Shown here piece by piece: positions 63,106 to 64,000 of a stretch of DNA of 64,000 bases (position 1 is its first letter; each line of letters begins with the position of its first letter). A model generated the notes under the pieces. That model saw only the letters and a list, made by a program, of their open reading frames with translations. It did not search any database and had not been told where the DNA came from. This DNA is from Candidatus Melainabacteria bacterium. Its GTDB lineage: Bacteria; Cyanobacteriota; Vampirovibrionia; Obscuribacterales; Obscuribacteraceae. Made by a program: the position numbers and the translations under genes. Location of the stretch: assembly GCA_017307165.1 (NCBI GenBank), contig JAFKGK010000005.1, positions 237,870 through 301,869 on the forward strand, in the 5' to 3' direction.

Positions 63106-63360
63106 TCAAGGCTTTTCTAAAAAATAAGATGAGGGATTGCACCATTCAGGCGTGATTATGACTGCGTGTTTTGCATCATCTCCGTCTGGACAAAGGTTTC
63201 CATCCAAGTCGAAAAGTCTAAAAGACACATTTTCTTGGACGAGGGTTTGCGAGTCAGGTAACCAAATCAGCATATTTGCGCCTTCGGGACCTGCAAATTT
63301 GTGCTTGATGATTTTAGACTTTAGGTCCAGGATTTGGTAATGATTGTTTATTCGGATCAT
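63106..63360 (-). CDS. small unknown protein, possible propeller fragment
   Basis: An 84-residue open frame with strand-rich sequence (ILDLKSKIIKHKF, NMLIWLPDSQTLVQENVSFRLFDLDG) like one or two blades of a beta-propeller. No signal peptide or ribosome site is seen and an in-frame stop lies 3 codons upstream of the ATG. It may be a real small gene or the 3' remnant of a longer propeller gene. Composition is AT-richer than the RND operon. Confidence 0.4.
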   Translation of the reverse strand: MIRINNHYQILDLKSKIIKHKFAGPEGANMLIWLPDSQTLVQENVSFRLFDLDGNLCPDGDDAKHAVIITPEWCNPSSYFLEKP

Positions 63361-63505
63361 GAGTTTGTACTATCTGGAGAAAACGCCGCAGTCCAATAGC
63401 TGTGGACAGGCTTGGTCTTGTGGATCAATTGGCAAGTGACGAGGTCGTAGAGGCGTCGGGTATAAAATTTAAGATGGTCGCAACGGACGCAAGGCGAGGC
63501 AATTT

Positions 63506-63796
63506 GTGAAAAAAATCAATGTTGAACACTTTGAGCAGCCGGGCGATTCTGCGGTCGTCTTGCGTGTGCCAGGTCGTCATTTTCCTGGTTATTTGATACC
63601 AGGAGACGCACTGCATGCTCTTTTGCAAGAGGCGCACGATCTCACCTCAAGATCAATGCAAGGCGATAATGCGACTTTAACAGACCAATGCCGCCGCCTA
63701 GAAACAAAAATCAATCACATGATGAAGAGCTATGAGGCCGCTCTGATCTCTGAAGGCGAGGCTTTACCCTATTCAAAGCAACTCTGGGAGATTTAG
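63506..63796 (+). CDS. small protein with RVPGRHFPG motif (DUF6959-like)
   Basis: A 96-residue soluble protein. The N-terminal half has VVLRVPGRHFPGYLIPGDAL, which resembles the R(L/V)PGRxFPG..xQGD core I associate with DUF6959; the C-terminal half is helical. Function unknown. The start is GTG at 63506 with GCGAGGC upstream. It is the last gene before an insertion element. Confidence 0.6.
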   Translation: MKKINVEHFEQPGDSAVVLRVPGRHFPGYLIPGDALHALLQEAHDLTSRSMQGDNATLTDQCRRLETKINHMMKSYEAALISEGEALPYSKQLWEI

Positions 63797-63849
63797 AGTC
63801 GTCGCCACGTGTCAGAATTTGACTAAACTGATTTTGTAGATCCGCGGGA

Positions 63850-64000
63850 TTGGGACTGTCAATAATTTTGTGTCATTGAATTAGTCCAGCGGTAATCGTC
63901 CTTTGAACTCTATGGCTAGCCAGTTTCTAGCTTCACCCCAGTTTCTGATCGGCATGGTCCATTTTTTCGCAATGTTGCCGGCAGCGAGATACAACACTTT
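63850..64000 (-). mobile_element. IS256-family insertion sequence, 3' end only
   Basis: The transposase C-terminus and, beyond its stop, TGACACAAAATTATTGACAG followed by TCCC on the minus strand, which resembles the terminal sequences common in IS256-family elements. The exact end is not fixed and is placed near 63850. The rest lies outside the window. Confidence 0.6.
63881..64000 (-). CDS. IS256-family (mutator) transposase, C-terminal 39 residues
   Basis: The minus strand from the right edge reads LYLAAGNIAKKWTMPIRNW, then GEARNWLAIEFKGRLPLD and a TAA stop at 63881-63883. This is the typical ending of IS256/mutator-type DDE transposases (NIAKKWTMPIRDW..A.N.FAI.FEGRLPL). It has no frame break in the part seen, so the element may be intact. 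The N-terminal catalytic part is outside the window. Confidence 0.85.
   Translation of the reverse strand, partial: KVLYLAAGNIAKKWTMPIRNWGEARNWLAIEFKGRLPLD

Overview
The window reads as chromosomal DNA of a Gram-negative-type, non-photosynthetic relative of the Cyanobacteria (Melainabacteria/Vampirovibrionia, probably Obscuribacterales-like). This is an inference. It rests on very large alanine/aspartate-rich proteins, many GTG/TTG starts, few strong Shine-Dalgarno sites, a PUFA-synthase-like megasynthase pair, and at least seven copies of the cyanobacterial octamer GCGATCGC where about one is expected by chance. No rRNA, tRNA or CRISPR array was seen. No gene-free stretch exceeds 300 bases; the longest (50064-50329) holds a strong terminator.

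Layout. 1-9739: a SNF2-family helicase open at the left edge, a glycogen-debranching-type glucosidase, a small acidic protein with a near-consensus promoter, an ArfB-like ribosome-rescue hydrolase, a hybrid histidine kinase and an exported alpha/beta hydrolase. 9770-28746: a likely lipid or polyketide biosynthetic locus. A leftward operon encodes a GH3-type acyl-adenylating enzyme, a GT4 glycosyltransferase and an MFS exporter, joined by 4-base overlaps. Divergent from it lie a ceramide-glucosyltransferase-like GT and two megasynthases: ER-ER-KS-AT-ACP-KR-DH (2808 aa) and KS-AT-DH-phosphopantetheinyl transferase (1632 aa). A perfect FNR/CRP-type box sits just before the first megasynthase. 28790-34304: glnS, two VOC/PhnB-like proteins, a beta-hydroxyacid dehydrogenase, a DUF3817 membrane protein and pta.

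34453-43652: the most unusual locus. A giant protein carries annexin-like repeats (two with an exact type II calcium motif), glycine-rich membrane-like segments, an HD-like helical region and YD/RHS-like strands. It then passes, through a one-base frame change at a run of seven A, into a calpain/papain-like cysteine protease with a C-terminal transmembrane helix. Two translationally coupled unknown genes follow. 43712-50063: a pyridoxamine-oxidase-fold protein, an AhpD-like protein, a MaoC hydratase, an AT-richer pair of exported proteins, a small membrane protein and a VIT/VWA surface protein.

50330-54669: a small DUF486 membrane protein, an MFS transporter coupled to an AAA+/Fis regulator that lacks the sigma-54 GAFTGA loop, an unknown protein and a TPR protein. 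54810-62976: a MarR regulator, a membrane-fusion protein and two RND pumps, forming an MdtABC-like efflux operon with 4-base overlaps and no outer-membrane factor. 62977-64000: a nested inverted repeat, two small genes and the 3' end of an IS256-family transposase running off the right edge.
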